Assembly (NCBI GenBank): GCA_014904845.1
Contig: MU119203.1
Coordinates: 186,001 to 250,000 of the forward strand
DNA: 64,000 nucleotides
Source of the DNA: Acephala macrosclerotiorum
Lineage: Eukaryota; Ascomycota; Leotiomycetes; Helotiales; Mollisiaceae
Direction: 5' to 3'
Under the pieces are notes generated by a model. It had not been told where the DNA came from and did not search any database. It was given only the letters and a program-made list of their open reading frames with translations. Positions 45,885 through 59,798 of the stretch are shown here, piece after piece; position 1 is the first letter of the stretch; every line of letters begins with the position of its first letter. Both the position numbers and the translations under genes were made by a program.

Positions 45885-46822
45885 TCATCTTAATTTATCC
45901 CAAATATCCTTCATCGAAAGCGTCGTGCTTACCGCACCCGCAACCCCCGTCATAGCAGCAGAAGTGACTATCCAACCCACGACGTGTCCAGGAATTAGAA
46001 TATCGAGTCCATCGACCACCAATCTTCTTGTGATCCCAGCTCTTTTGTGCCTTTGTCCAGCTTCAGCTTTCCTCCGAGCTGCTAAGGCTTCATCTGATGA
46101 TGATTCAATCTCTTCCTTCACTTTTTGGAGAGATGCCACGTTTGTGGCTATGTCTTTAAGAGAAAATAGCTGCTCGAATCCCCAGAGCAGAGAGAAAATT
46201 AAGGCGTAGAACCAGAATTTGTTTGCTTCTATGAGGCACTGCTTCGCCCAATCTGTTGGCCAGACACCTATGACATCCAACTTTTACAACATTAGCCATA
46301 TGGCACAGCATCTCCCCACAACATTACGTATCCCAAACATGAGAGAAGAGGCAAGGGAAATGGAAAACACTCACAATCGTCAAACTCTCCAAAAACAAAA
46401 ACGCACTCATACAACTCCACTTCCCCACGCCCAACACAGCCACCAAACCACTCTCTTCATAAAACACAGCGTACGCCTTCGAAAGGCAATCTATCCATCT
46501 GAAAAAGCGGATGTATCTCCTTCCTATTCCAATTTCCGTCAGCACCTAACACAGTTGGTAACACGGGAGGAGGTACCTAGGGCAAATTGACGTCTGAGCA
46601 AGAGCCACGTCTTGGCGTCTTCGGATGTGAGAGCATAGGCTACAAGAACCTGGGAGATGGATTGAAGCAGGCGGAGGATCTTTTCTATGGCTCCTGGGAG
46701 TGTGTCAGACCAGGGGAAAATGTTCAGAATCACGTGATAATAAAGAGGTCGGAACAAGATGAGAAGAGGGAAGTGAGTGTACCGGAATCGCTTGTGAAGC
46801 GGATGAATTTCTTAACGTTCAT
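45885..46822 (-). CDS. PEX11-family peroxisomal membrane protein
   Basis: Four exons, 46822-46783, 46693-46577, 46523-46375 and 46280-45885, give 233 residues, normal for the family. The start MNVKKFIRFTSDSGAIEKILRLLQS is the PEX11 N-terminal amphipathic region that bends membranes, and RRYIRFFRWIDCLSKAY follows as in PEX11 proteins. Then come hydrophobic segments (WFYALIFSLLWGFEQLF; VVGWIVTSAAMTGVAGAV) and a hydrophilic loop of ~45 residues, ending MKDIWDKLR. Known role: peroxisome elongation and division, in the peroxisomal membrane. It resembles the PEX11C-type of filamentous fungi, but the paralogue is uncertain. Exon 3 must start after AATAG at 46524, not after the nearer TTAG at 46546, to keep the phase; the skipped stretch supplies the GCTGAC branch site. 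Confidence 0.82.
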
Positions 46823-48068
<1,246 letters not shown>

Positions 48069-48517
48069 TGTTGAATAAATTAGCCAAGAAGGTCAAGAAG
48101 GGGAGAAGACCAAGAAGTCAAGGAGGTCAAGGAGGCCAATGCAGCGGAAAGCATTGGGTTGAAGCTGAACAATATGTACACATATATATGAATCTTGAAC
48201 ACCTGTTCCCAGAGGCCAATGACGGTACGCCAAGATCGGGACCATTTCATACTCATGTGGCGCTGGGTTGCGGCTATCAAAATAGGGCCTACAAAATGGA
48301 AAATACTATCGAAAATTGTAGCTGGGAGGGGCAGCCTCTGAGCTAGGAACAACTTGGAGTAGAGGCAGGAGGGGAGTGAGAGACAGTGGCAACAAGGAGA
48401 GTCAAACGAGAAATTTGGCGTGTTAGATACATCGCTCGAAAAAGGAACTCATGCCTAAGAACAGCAATAAATACAGGAGGCATCATATAAACACAGTCTT
48501 GTTTTTCTTACCCTAGT
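48069..48517. other. short intergenic region
   Basis: No gene seen. It holds the 3' untranslated region of the complex I gene and former upstream DNA of the DPM1 remnant, with an AAGAAGG-rich purine patch at 48090-48140. Confidence 0.5.
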
Positions 48518-50193
48518 CTATTGTCCTGGCGCGATCAACTTCCCCTGTTGAAGCGCATTATGCTCCCAGCCGCCAGCCAACGCCGCTCCTCCGGTCTTCT
48601 CAGCATAGTCCTTCATCCGTGCCTCTAATTCCGGTCTGAAATGTCTAATAAGACCTTGGATGGGCCAAGCGAAAGCCTCGCCGAGAGCTTTCAGAATCAG
48701 TAAGAGTCCCAGATTAAAAAGGACTATGACTTACCGCAAATCGTGTGACCCTCAACCTGTTTCGTCAATTCTTGCAACATATCAATCTCTCTCTCCCTTC
48801 CTTGTCCCTTCTCGAATCTCTTCATAATCTGCTCTGTCCACTTGCTACCCTCTCTGCATGGTGTGCATTGACCACAAGATTCATGTCTGTAGAAATGCGA
48901 GAGTCTTGAGATGGCACGAACAACATCTGTGCTTTTATCCATCACAATAACAGCCGCCGTACCAAGACCTGACTGACTATCCTTCAATGCGTCGAAATCC
49001 ATGAGCTGGTCATCACAGACACTCTTTGGCAGAATTGGGGTCGAAGATCCTCCTGGAATGATGGCCTTCAAGTTGTCCCATCCTCCACGAACACCTCCGC
49101 AGTGCTTGTCGATGAGCTCTCTGAGAGGAATGCTCATCTCTTCTTCGACTGTGCATGGGTTGTTGACGTGTCCGGAGATACAGAAGAGTTTGGTGCCCTG
49201 ATTGCGTTCACGACCGAAGCCTGCGAACCAGCTTGCACCTCTTCTGCAAATAGTTGGTGCTACGGCGATAGTCTCAACATTTGCTACTGTGGATGGACAT
49301 CCAAATAGACCGACGGCTGCTGGGAACGGAGGCTTTAGACGGGGCTTGCCAGGCTTGCCTTCTAGAGACTCGATGAGCGAGGTCTCCTCACCACAGACGT
49401 ATGCACCCATTCCTCGGTGAAGGAAGACATCGAAGTCATATCCACTGCCGCAAGCATTCTTTCCGATCAATCCATCCTTGTACGCCTCTTGGATAGCTCG
49501 TTGCAAGACCGTCGCCTCGTGATAGAACTCGCCACGGATGTAGATATAAGCAGCTGTGCAATTCATAGCTCGGCCAGCAACCAGACAGCCTTCGATGAGC
49601 TTGTGGGGGTCCTTCCGCATAATTTCTCGGTCCTTGCAGGTTCCAGGCTCTCCCTCATCGGCATTGACGACCAAATATCTCGGCTTATTGTCCTTGTCCC
49701 AATCCTTAAAGTTCATGAATGACTAGAGCTTGTCAATTCCATGCTGAAGCATTTGTGGCACAAGAAACGTACCCATTTCATACCCGAAGGGAAACCAGCA
49801 CCACCACGTCCTCGCAGGCCAGAGGCTTTGATTTCTGAGATGATCTGTGCCAACGGTCAATTGCCATGCTATGATATCCAATGATTGATCCCAACATACC
49901 CAGTCATGTCCTTTATCCAATATTTCTTTGGTCTTGTACCAATCTCCATACTTTTTCGCACTTTTCAAATCTGCCCCATGATGACCATAAAGGTTCTGGA
50001 AAATCCTATCCTGATCCTTCAATCCGCCGTAAACTCGCTTTGGTGGGGGAGCATCCTGAACAGTAGCAAGCCCTCGAGTTTGCTGTGAAGGTCCGGTCGA
50101 AGGGATTCGAGACGCAGCGCACGCCGTCGATTTGAGAGCTCGGGAGGAGATTGAGGCGACAGCCTTCGAGGCAGGCGCGTGTCGCGAAAGCAT
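48518..50193 (-). CDS. nuo51: NADH:ubiquinone oxidoreductase 51 kDa subunit (complex I, NDUFV1)
   Basis: Four exons, 50193-49900, 49844-49773, 49722-48735 and 48687-48518, give 507 residues. The first ~45 residues are basic and Ser/Ala rich, a mitochondrial presequence ([20 protein letters not shown]). The FMN/NADH site includes [14 protein letters not shown] (about 109-122), [17 protein letters not shown] and [17 protein letters not shown]. The 4Fe-4S cluster N3 ligands are in [12 protein letters not shown] (Cys405, 408, 411), with the fourth in HTICA, where the last intron cuts the codon after ICG|C. Known role: the entry point of electrons from NADH into complex I, in the matrix arm. Exon 4 ends PGQ and completes the family C-terminus. 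The unspliced frame would end at the GTAAGTCATAG donor. Confidence 0.97.
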
Positions 50194-50597
50194 TTTGAAT
50201 GGTGGTTGTGCTCAATTGAGCTGGACTTGAAGAGGAACGGCGAGGTCGATGTCGAACTTGAGGCTCGCCACTAGCCTATCGAAGCATCATGATTTGAATC
50301 TAAGACTGAAGCTGTTGATGCCTCAAAATTGAGGCACAAACAAACTATTGGTGCGCGACGACCTACAATTTCACAAGTCGGTCCTGACAATGGATAACGC
50401 AACTTAAAAAAAACCATTCTCCGAAGAATGATCAATGAAGTAAGCGATATCGAATTGTGGTCTCCAAAATGCCCATTCTGATATCTGGATTTGCTACACG
50501 TTCAGGTTTACACACTTACCACAATATTGACATAGTCAAATCAGATTAATCCAGCCTTCCTCAACAACACATCTAGGAAAAGGTCGATAACTCCAAG
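50194..50597. promoter_or_regulatory. divergent upstream region between nuo51 and dynactin p27
   Basis: 404 bp separate the two start codons on opposite strands, so the two promoters share this space. Content is mixed AT-rich; no motif stands out. Confidence 0.5.
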
Positions 50598-51218
50598 ATG
50601 TCGAACAAACGTCAATCCATGATGCCTCCGGCACCCAAACCTCCCACATCTCTCTCATCCTCCATCGTCATCGCAGAACACGCTTCCCTGACCGGCACCA
50701 AGCTCATAATGATAGGTTCAAACACTGTCATTCACCCGAGGGCCAAGCTCAACTCAGCATACGCGCCTATAACAATAGGCAGCACCTGCATAATCAGCGA
50801 ACGCAGCCAGATTGGGCTTCTGAAGGAGCCGGAAGAAGAGGATGACGAAGAGACAGACAAGGTGGTGATAGAGAATGGAGTGGTTGTGGAGGTTGGAGCT
50901 ATCGTCGAGGCGAGGAGAGTGGGGGAGGGAAGCGTTATTGAGGTTAATGCTAGGATTGGGAGGGGCGCTGTACTCGGAAAGGTACGTTTGAGCTACACCC
51001 GGGATGATATGGGTCCTAACACTTGACAGCATTGTAAGATTGGACCGCTTTGCGAGGTAGCAGAAGGAGAAGTTGTCCCAGACTTCACTATAATATTTGG
51101 GAATGGTATGCGCCGAATAGATAGCAGCGGGGTAGAAGATTTAAAGATGAAAATGGTTGCACGGCAAGTGGAGGTCTTGAGGAAGTTGATACCCAGCAAC
51201 ATAGCGAAATTCCAATGA
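50598..51218 (+). CDS. dynactin subunit p27 (DCTN6) homologue
   Basis: Two exons, 50598-50981 and 51030-51218, give 190 residues. The chain has left-handed beta-helix hexapeptide repeats: IVIAEHASLTG, LIMIGSNTVIHPRAKL, PITIGSTCIISERSQIG, VVEVGAIVEA, GSVIEVNARIGRGAVLG and CKIGPLCEV, with an acidic insert (EEEDDEETD). The C-terminus VVPDFTIIFGNGMRRI is conserved in p27. Known role: with p25, Arp11 and p62 it forms the pointed-end complex of dynactin, needed for dynein cargo (early endosome) and nuclear movement in hyphae. The 48-nt intron has a CTAAC branch site and a GACAG acceptor. The call rests on fold pattern plus the C-terminal motif. Confidence 0.9.
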
Positions 51219-51417
51219 ACGGACACTTTTAGATGAGATTCAATAATTGTCGTGTCTGTGCAATAGTGCCAGTGCTCTTTATTGAGATAGCCATCTCTCC
51301 CTAGCTGTTTTACAATGCTATTTTTCACATACTCCTTCAAAACGCCCGTCCTTGACAAATGAAAGCCGGCCGGCTATGCAGCAATATCATACAAGCAAAG
51401 CAAAAAAATCCCATCCT

Positions 51418-54400
51418 TTAATTTTGCCCCCCCCCTCTAGGTCTCTTCCCTGCATGACCCTGCTGCCCTGGACCTCCCATCGATCCTTCCTCTCTCGGTC
51501 GCTTCATGCCAGCAGGACCAGATGGACTGAATGTTTGTGCGCCTGCATTCAGTCCTCCTCGTTGCTGTTGAGCACCACCTCTGCCTCTCCCACCTTGTGC
51601 TCCTCCACGGGGTTGATATATCTGCTGATTACCGCCACGTCCTCTAATCGATGGACCGCCTCTCATCGTTGGAATCGAAGAAACTCTCTGGGGACCGCTA
51701 GCAATTGACTGTGGTGGCTGGTCTGAATTAGTATTTAGGAAAGTGATCAGTGGGAGAAGAACTTACACCAGGAATATTGCTGGCGGGAACACTCGCGGTG
51801 CCATTTGGAATTGAAGGGATACTTGACGGCTGTGATGGGGCCTGTGCTGTTACAGTCTCAGTCTTTGCCTCTGCAGGCATTAGAGTTGGAATTGAGGTTC
51901 CGTTTGGAGGAGCGACGGAGCCTGGCTGAGAAGCCACGGGAGCTATTGGGGCTGTCGGAGCAATCGGAGCACTTGAAGCAGTCGGAGGGGCCACAGCAGG
52001 CGGTGGTGGAGGAGGTTTGTAAGCCTTGGCTTCCTCCCATACCTCTACCACTGGTCGTTGAGGTGTTTCTTGGGCAGCTTTTTCAACAACCTCGAGCTTT
52101 CCGGTGGCAGTTCTAGCCTTGTTCTCGTTGATATTGATTCGCAAGGCGGCCTTTTTAGTCTCCATTGCTACGGCCTGTGTCTTCGATGTTTCGGCTTTTT
52201 GTTGCAATTCAGCGATTGCAACCGCGTGCTCATCCTTGGCCTTTGCTATCTGCTTCCTGATATTCTCCACAATGACTGCTCTAGCGGTAGGATGCTTTGA
52301 CATGAGATCGCGAACTTGCATATCAGTCATGCCGAGAACATCTATGGAAGATCCAGAGAGAGTCTTCGGATTCGGGGTGACGGGTGTAGCGGGAGTTTCT
52401 TGAGGTACTTCTAAGGTAGGCTTGGCCTGGTCTACGGGAGGGCCGTTCGGTGCACTCGTGGTCGTAGCCTTTGTTTCTGCCAGCCATATCTGCTTCTCCT
52501 GCTCTAGCTTGAGCTTGTATTCGGCCTCAAGCTCAGATTTCTGGGTTTCCCTAGATTCCTGGAGCTTCTTGTTTAGGGCAGTCTTCATCTTGTCTGAACG
52601 AGCTTTCAAAGTCGCCTCCTGTGTCGTTTCAATTTCAGCGAGCTTGTCCTCCTTCTCTTTGGCTTTTGCTTCGGCAGCGGCAATGCGCTCTTCCAAGGCC
52701 TTTCTCTCCTCGTCAGATAGGCCGCCATTCGGCGTCTCATTAATTTGACCTTCTTCCGAACCATTTTGCATACTGGTGTCAGGGGCATGAGTAGTCTGCT
52801 GATTTGCCTTAGCCTCGGCAGCCTCAGCAAGAGCAGTATCTCGATCAGAATTGGACTTCTCGAGCTGAGCACATAAATCTTGAAGCTGTGCCTCTAAAGA
52901 CTGTTTCTCCCGAGTAACTTGCTGGAGCTGGGTACGAAGATCTGCGAGCTGTTGGTCGATGGCAGGATCGCTCTGTGGCGTGCTTGCTGGGGCAGTGGGT
53001 GCTTGAATGGGAGGCTTGGCAATCGCCGATGCAACGGCACGATCCCGCTCAGACTTGACTACTTCTATCTCCTGGCTCAACGAGTTTACTTGCTGCTGTG
53101 CTGCATCTTTCTCCATAACAGCAGTCTCAAGTTCTTGCTTCAGACCATTGAGCTGTTCTTGAAGAACGTCCTTCTCTTGAATGGCGGCATCTCTCTCAGC
53201 TGTCCTATCCTTGTTTTCCTTCATATTGATGCGATTTCTCTCCTTGGCTTGATCGATCAACTTTGTTCTTGACTGTGACCAGGTAGCCTTCTCTGCCTCC
53301 AGTGTCCGGATCTGCTCTTGAACTGGCTCCTTCTCAGCCAGAAGAGAATCACGTTCAGTCCGCAGAGACTCGATCGTCTCCTTCAGTTGTTCCATCTCCT
53401 GGGGATCGATACGGTCATATTTCGAGATGATATCCTGCGTCCGCTTCTGCCAGCGATCACGGTCTTCTTGTAGCAGACGCATCTCTCCATCCATAGTCTC
53501 CTTTCCATGTTCGAGTTCACGGATTCTTGCCTCAAGCGGCTGAATCTGCACCGTGAGTTCCTCAACACGCTTAGTCTTCTCAGCTAAACGTGCTTCGGCT
53601 TGGCGAGCTTCATTTCGTAAGGTGACACTTGCTTCGCGAACCAGGTTAAGCTCGTTTAACTTGTCCATGAGATCCTTGTGGGCTACAGAGTTGCGGTTTC
53701 CGTCGGCATGTTGTCGGCGCTCTTGATCAAGCTTTAATCTGCACTCGTCCAGCTGGGATTGTGCATAGTCAAGTTTCTGTTGTAAGCGCTTGGCTTCTTG
53801 GACCTTGAGCTCGTACTGTACTTCAATGATCTCCTTCTCTCGGCGCAGGAAAGAATTAACTTCGCGAAGGCCATCGGCTGCTCGGTCATTTGTCGATTCT
53901 GTAGGAGTAGTGCTTGATTCAGAATGATCAGCCGAAGCACGACTTTGCTGCAAAGCCGATATTTGGGCTCCCACATCCTCGAGTTGTTGATGAAGGACCT
54001 TGTTCTGCGAACCCAGGTCATCACGACGTGTCCTCAATTCCTTCAGCTCTTGCTCAAAGCGCTCACGACGTTCCTCCCAAGAGCCCTCACTTTGACTTAA
54101 AGTAAGTTTGGCTGATTCGGCTTCAGCGTGAAGGGTGGCAGATCGAGATTTGAGCTGATTGTGTTCGGTTCGTAGATCTCCAAAGAGCTTCGCAACCTCA
54201 GCATGCTTTATTAGCTCATTCTCGTAATCTTGTTGAGCCTTGGTTGCAATGGCTGCTTGTGCGCGAAGATCTTGCTGGTAATACTGTGCCGCAGTAGCAT
54301 GTCTTTCGTCTTCGTCCTTAAGTCGAGAGATCTCGGCTTTGAGTGCAGACTTCTCTTCTTCGGCTTGTCTTGCAACCTCAGATTGCTGGTTTCGTAGAGT

Positions 54401-57400
54401 AGTGAGCTCATTGTTAGTGTTGGTCAGCTCAGCTGAGATATCGTCGACTCTTTGCTGGAGTTCGCGAATCTTGGTATCTTTCTCTTCGACGACGCGGTCC
54501 ATCTCCTCACGGTACTGATCTTGTGTTGCATTCAAGCTCTGCAATTCCTCCTCAGACAACTGGCTAATGGATTTGTATTGTTCCATCTGGTTCTTGGTGT
54601 TCTCGAGTTCTGCCCTTGCCAGCTCAAGATCTCTCTTCAACTCGGACACCTCAATAGCCAGCTCTTGCTCTCTGATCAGATCACCTTCCGCGTTGTTGCC
54701 ATTGAAATTCTCATTGCTATCAGCATTTATTCCTGGGCGAGGTGTCGGCCTAGGCTGAAGTAGTTCTACACGCTCCTCTGCACTCTTCAACTCAATGGCG
54801 AGCTCATCAACTCGTGATTGAAGGTGGTCCCGGGTGGTCTTCGCAGCTACCAGTTCTTCACGGGCCTGACTCAAGCTTGATGCGAGGTCATCGATGCGTT
54901 TCTGGTTTTGCTGAGAATCGTACTCCTTGCGCAACTGGGTCTTCTTGTGGTCTTCAACCTCGTCATTAAGCTTGCGCTTCGTCGTGGACAGCTCGGTTTC
55001 CAAGGCTTCGACTTGTGATTGCAGACGGCGTCTGGTTTCTGAGTCCGACAGTTCGCGTTCATTCTGAAGAGTTTGTTGGTTGGCGATGAGTGTGTTGAGT
55101 CTCGTTCTCTCATTCATCAGACCTTCATTGTCTTGGTTCAGCCGGTCTTGAATGTCTTTCCAAAGCTTCTTCTCGGCCTTCAGATTTGCATTCTCATTAC
55201 GCATGCTTTCAAGAAGGCCCTTAGCCTCGATGAGATCCTCAACTACTTGTTGAGTACGAAGATCCCGCTTGGCCGATGCCTCGGAGAGGTTCTGTGATCG
55301 ACTTTGCAGCTCTGTGTTCTCCTTCTGGATCATTGCGTAGTTGGATTGCAATAGCTCAAGGCGTTCAGAAATCAAAGTGTGTTGACTCTTAACTTTTGCG
55401 ATTTCACCCTGAAGAACACCTTTCTCTCTCGACAACGTCTCGATCTGCTCCTTCATAGTACGCCTATCGATGCCTTGCTCGTTTCGGTACTGGTCGAAGT
55501 GAGCTTGCAGCTCGCGCAGGAGAACCGCGTAGTTGGCACTGTCTCGGGAACCTTGCTCAACGGTCTGCAAGACTCCGTTTTGCGAGCCATCAATCGACTG
55601 ACCGAACATAGAGGCTAGATCTGAAGTTGGTGGTAGTTGTCCACGATGTTGGAGCATTCGTCGGAACATGTCTCGCTCCTTGACATAGCTCTCGGATCGG
55701 ATAATCATGGATTGAAGCTCATCCTTGTAATTTTCGATTTTTCTTTGAAGAGTTTGCACCTCCTCGTGATCTTTGGCAGCTTGGTTCTTAGCAGCAAGTG
55801 CTTCCTCGCTCTCCATCTGAGCTCCCAACTGTCTGGTAATCTTGAGGAGCTCTTGGTTCTTCTCTTGAAGGTCGCTCACGCTTCGGAAAACAGTCAATCT
55901 CTGACTGATGAATCGATCCGTGTCCGTGAGCCCTTCGAATGCATCTTCGCTGACTTCGCCTCTGGCCAAGCGCTCTAAATGTGATTGTTCTGCCGGTGTC
56001 AAAGCATCCAGACCACGCTCACAAGCATCCAGTTCACATAAAAGCATCTTGATCTGGGCGCTAAGATCCCGGAGTTGTTGACGCAAGATACTAGCTTCAG
56101 CTTGAGCAGTTGAAGCCTCATTTTCAGCCTTTCTGGCGTCCTTCTTGGCGCGATCTCTATCCTTGCCAGTCTGATCAACAAACTTTGACATCTCCACCAC
56201 TTCTTTTTGAAGGCGCTCATGCTCAGCCTGCATTTCTTCAAGCTCTGGCTGCTTGGCTTCCAAGGTCTGCATCACCTCGTCCAATTCTGCCGCAAGACGG
56301 TCGCCTCTTCGCTTTTCAGTGGTGAGCTGACCCTTAACCTTGTAAAGTTCTTCGATAGCTTGCGTGGCAGTAATCGCAGATTTGCTCCGAACGGAGCCTG
56401 GCGTGCCAAATTGGGCGGGCGATCCTGATCTTCCAAACATTGAACCATTGAGGCCTTGTCGGGGAGTTCCAGGAACGGATCCAGGGCGAGGCTGTGATAC
56501 AAGAGCCTCAAGACGATCGATCTCGGCCTCCAACTCCGCGATTCGATGTTCAGATTGTTCTCTGTCCTGTCTCTCGGATTCGGCCTCTTGCCTACATCTT
56601 CCGACTTCCTCGGCAGCATCATCCTTGATCTTCTCTAGCTCAGCCTCCACTTCCTTGAGCCTATTGCGGTGAGTTTCAGTCTGCTGAGACTGAAGCTCAG
56701 AAAGTCTGCGCGAACTCTCAAGCTCCTGACGGAAGCCTTCCTCTGTTTTCGCAGCGGCCTCCTCCAGTTGTTGTACTTTCTCCAAAGAGTCCTCTGCCTT
56801 CTTCTGCACCTCATCTAAACGAGTTCGTAAAGCCTGCTCGGTCTTCTTCAACGTGTCAACATTGGACGTAGCCTCCTCATTCAACCGTTGGAGTTCAGCA
56901 ACTCTGGCACCCTTCTCTTTTCGGTATTTCAAGGCCTCGGCGCTCTTTTTCTTAAGCTCGTTCTCCAACCACTCGTTGTTGCGTTTTGCGAGATCAATTT
57001 CTTGCTTTAGAGACTGTTCTCGGAATTTGGCACTCGACGCAGTAGAATTGACTGTCTGGACCGTTTGTTGTAGGGCGGTAATCTGTCGACTTAGCTCCAA
57101 GCCCTTCTGGTGTTGTTTCTGCAGGTCCTTCGCCAGCTCGTCGTTAGCTGTAGTCTTCGACTCCAGAACGGCAATGGTATCTCTGTTGGCGGCTTCAAGG
57201 GTAGTAATTCTGGCTCGCAGGGATTCGACTTCGGAGGTAGAAGTAGTCGAGGAAGATTTGAGACTCTGCAACTCAGATTCTAGAAAGGATCTTGCATTTT
57301 CTGTAGATAGGTCGTTAGTAAACTTGCCGCTGTAGACTTGTGACTCCAGAGCAGCTACCTTCTTCGTTCAGCTTGGTCCGAACCTCTTCGACCGTCTTCT

Positions 57401-57650
57401 GCGCCTTCTCAACATTGGCCCTGAGACCTTCGATGCGCGTCTCCGAGCTCCGAATAGCATTCTCCAATTCAATATCCACCCGCAACTTATCCGCAGCTAG
57501 CTCATCATGCTCACGCGCCTTTGCTGTGACAGCATCCAGAATCGACCGCACAAGCTCGGCGGTAGGAGCATCAATCGCATTGTTGATACTCTGCTGTGGC
57601 ACACTTAGATACGACGACAGGTAGTCGACGTCCAGTACCGCCGCAGCCAT
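51418..57650 (-). CDS. MLP1: nuclear basket protein Mlp1/TPR
   Basis: Three exons, 57650-57359, 57300-51767 and 51717-51418, give 2041 residues. The N-terminal ~1650 residues are almost unbroken coiled coil (heptads rich in Glu, Lys, Gln, Leu), with the TPR/MLP1 segment near the middle (repeated LEEL-type heptads and FSR-free linkers). The C-terminal ~350 residues are Pro/Ala/Ser rich, with a basic segment HPTARAVIVENIRKQIAKAK, then an RGG-rich end (GGAQGGRGRGGAQQQRGG and KRPRGGG). Known role: filament scaffold of the nuclear-pore basket, mRNA export quality control, spindle-checkpoint and genome-stability functions. The second intron offers two acceptor choices; the GTAAGT donor with ACCAG|CCA (phase 0) keeps the frame to the RGG tail. 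The many long plus-strand ORFs across this locus are antisense shadows of codon bias. Confidence 0.93.
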
Positions 57651-58209
57651 ATCTGAGGAAATTCGTCATCCAACGTGGGGTTACTTTCATCGAGATAAAA
57701 AGGTGTTGATCTAGTCGGTGTATCGTAAAATGTAAACGCGTTGTGTCCCGCGACCTGGTTACCCGAGAGCGTGTTGGTGCTTATTAGAAGATGTGCGCCC
57801 ACCTCGAAGAAATCACGAACTCAAATTAATACCACACTGTCCGTAATATGGACCAGACGCAGTTGGCGCGACGAACGGGTTGATTCAAGAAGGCATTCTT
57901 TGATAGCTCTTTCCTGCCACCGTAAAGGCTTAGCGCGAAATTTAGCCTTAGAGTACGCCAAGCCTCATCAAAGCTCAAGGTCGCATTCACCACACCTCCA
58001 AGCCTTCGACCTGTTTCCCATTTCCTTTGTTATTCACCACATCTTCCGGAAACAGGAGTGGTAAGAATTCTGCAGTCCTGAGTCTTTCTCGGGTCGTCGG
58101 ATAGTTATTCGACGCCGCGCACCGCTATTACTTCTACTTGTGGTTGCTTGATCGACCTGCGCAAACCTCCTTTGTCTTCACTATCTCGATATATCTTCGA
58201 TCCTTCACG
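57651..58209. promoter_or_regulatory. divergent upstream region between MLP1 and TFA2
   Basis: 559 bp between opposite start codons, containing both promoters. No motif is clear. A CT-rich patch (58110-58205) precedes TFA2. Confidence 0.5.
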
Positions 58210-59115
58210 ATGTCTTCATATCTCGCAAAGCAGCAGGCCGCTTTCAAGAGCGATGCCATGTCTGCCGCTCCGAAAGTCTCAACCAAACAACGTAGCCTTG
58301 CGCCTCCCGCCCCCGAGTCTGCGCCATCTCCAGCTCCATCCAACGCCTCCAACACATCGAAGAGCGAGAACAAGGACATGAAGCGGAAGCGGGAGCCACA
58401 GAATGTGGTCTACTCACAACCTGCCGCAACTGGATACGGTACCGAGGCGTTCACGCAAGTCACCTACGTTATCGAGTTCCTCAAAAAGAAGAACGAGCCA
58501 AAGACCTTTCGAGAGATTCTAGAGTACTTGAGCCAGGTCAATGCCGAAGATAGAACCAAGATCTTGATTGCGAGAATTTTGCGGCAGCATGAGCGGGTTC
58601 ATCATACGCCCGATCCAAGCCTGAAGGTCCAGTCTTATGACTCAGGTCTCTTTGAGCACAAACCCATCATCAATGTTCGGAGCAAGAAGGACTTGATCGC
58701 ATATCTGCAAGCGAAGGTGGATGCTCAAGGTGTCTCCGTCAAGGACCTGAAGGATGGATGGCCAGACTGCGAAGACGCGATCGACGAACTGGAGAAGGAG
58801 CACAAGATCCTTGTCACCAGAACTAAGAAGGACAATCATGCCAGAATGGTTTGGAGCAACGATCCTACCTTACACCATGAAGTCGATTTCGAGTTCCAGG
58901 ACATGTGGCACAAGACCGAACTTCCAAGCGTCGACGAACTCGTCCGAAAGCTCCAAGATGCAGGCCAGAAGCCGGCGAGTGAAGATCCTTCCAAGCGTAT
59001 AAAGGCAGCACCAAAGCCGAAGGAGAAGAAGAAGAGAGCACCAAGACGTGGCGGTAAGACTACGAACACACATATGGCACATCTTCTTAAGGATTTCTCC
59101 CACCTGAAACGGTAG
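58210..59115 (+). CDS. TFA2: transcription factor TFIIE beta subunit
   Basis: Single exon, 301 residues from the ATG at 58210 (the upstream part of the frame starts only from a TTG and reads through leader sequence). The disordered Ser/Pro-rich N-terminus (~65 residues) is followed by the first winged helix (about 75-150: GYGTEAFTQVTYVIEFLKKK, then REILEYL), the second (about 155-235: INVRSKKDLIAYLQ, DGWPDCEDAIDELEKEHKILVTRTKK), the conserved WSNDPTLHHEVDFEFQDMWHKTELP, and a basic tail (PKEKKKRAPRRGGKTTNTHMAHLLKDF). Known role: with TFIIE alpha it recruits TFIIH to the RNA polymerase II pre-initiation complex and opens the promoter. Family length and block order fit well. Confidence 0.95.
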   Translation: MSSYLAKQQAAFKSDAMSAAPKVSTKQRSLAPPAPESAPSPAPSNASNTSKSENKDMKRKREPQNVVYSQPAATGYGTEAFTQVTYVIEFLKKKNEPKTFREILEYLSQVNAEDRTKILIARILRQHERVHHTPDPSLKVQSYDSGLFEHKPIINVRSKKDLIAYLQAKVDAQGVSVKDLKDGWPDCEDAIDELEKEHKILVTRTKKDNHARMVWSNDPTLHHEVDFEFQDMWHKTELPSVDELVRKLQDAGQKPASEDPSKRIKAAPKPKEKKKRAPRRGGKTTNTHMAHLLKDFSHLKR

Positions 59116-59798
59116 AGAAATCGTGAAGTATACTGGGATCTCCGAGGTAATCGACATCATTGCAAGGCGTTCTGCGAAAAAAAAAAAAAAAGCATGTTTC
59201 TGTTAGCGACGGCGTTGGGTTTGGCTCATTAGAATGGACATCAAGTCAGGCTACATGGTACACGCGCATGTCAAGAAAGATTCTACATGGCCGATGATGG
59301 CTAACTTCTTAGAGGGTCTCTCTTTTGCGCAGTATTGGGATTTCAGAAGCATTACCCAGCAGTACCGATTTCTAGGGCACTTCGAATCAAAGACCCTGAA
59401 AAGCGAATATTCTCTCGTGACTTCCCCACAGTTTATTTCGGAGTTTCTCAAGCGCTGCTCACGCGCGGTTCCGAGAGTTCTGGATTTAGGTGGGCGGCCG
59501 AGGCCTTCTGCCGAACATCGCTTCTTTCGTGAAACGAGATGACGCTTTTCTTGATTTCTAATCTTTTCTCGCCAGTCCCGCCTTCAAACCCGCATAAACC
59601 TTCCAGGTAGTTCTGTGATAAGTAATCCATAAATTCTCTCTCCTTGTGTCACCTCACATTTCTATTTTCTTGTATAAGTACCCAAACCCCGCAAAAGTCA
59701 TAGATCTTGTCCTAGTCTTTCACGCACTTTCACTAGAAAGGTCTACTTTCCTTTCCTGCGTGGCACCATTTCTGCATGTTCAGACCCACTCTCCGAAA
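59116..59798. other. intergenic region with a 15-A run
   Basis: TFA2 3' region and the leader of the DsbA-like gene. A pure run of 15 A lies at 59177-59191. The 102-codon ORF at 59234 (plus) has no domain. The DsbA-like frame stays open upstream to 59646, but its conserved start is at 59799. Confidence 0.5.

Noticed and set aside
46524..46546. acceptor TTAG at 46546 for PEX11-family exon 3
   Set aside because: It gives the wrong phase after exon 2; the AATAG acceptor at 46524 keeps the frame and the family sequence FALG-RRYIRFFRW.
51805..57335. many long plus-strand ORFs across the MLP1 locus (up to 160 codons)
   Set aside because: They mirror the coiled-coil codon bias of MLP1 on the opposite strand (Leu/Ser-rich antisense of Glu/Gln/Lys-rich code).
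59177..59191. 15-A run as sign of a retroposed cDNA
   Set aside because: No target-site duplication or intron-less gene copy ends there; TFA2 lies upstream but the run is 61 bp past its stop with no polyadenylation-like copy structure, so it is treated as a simple homopolymer.
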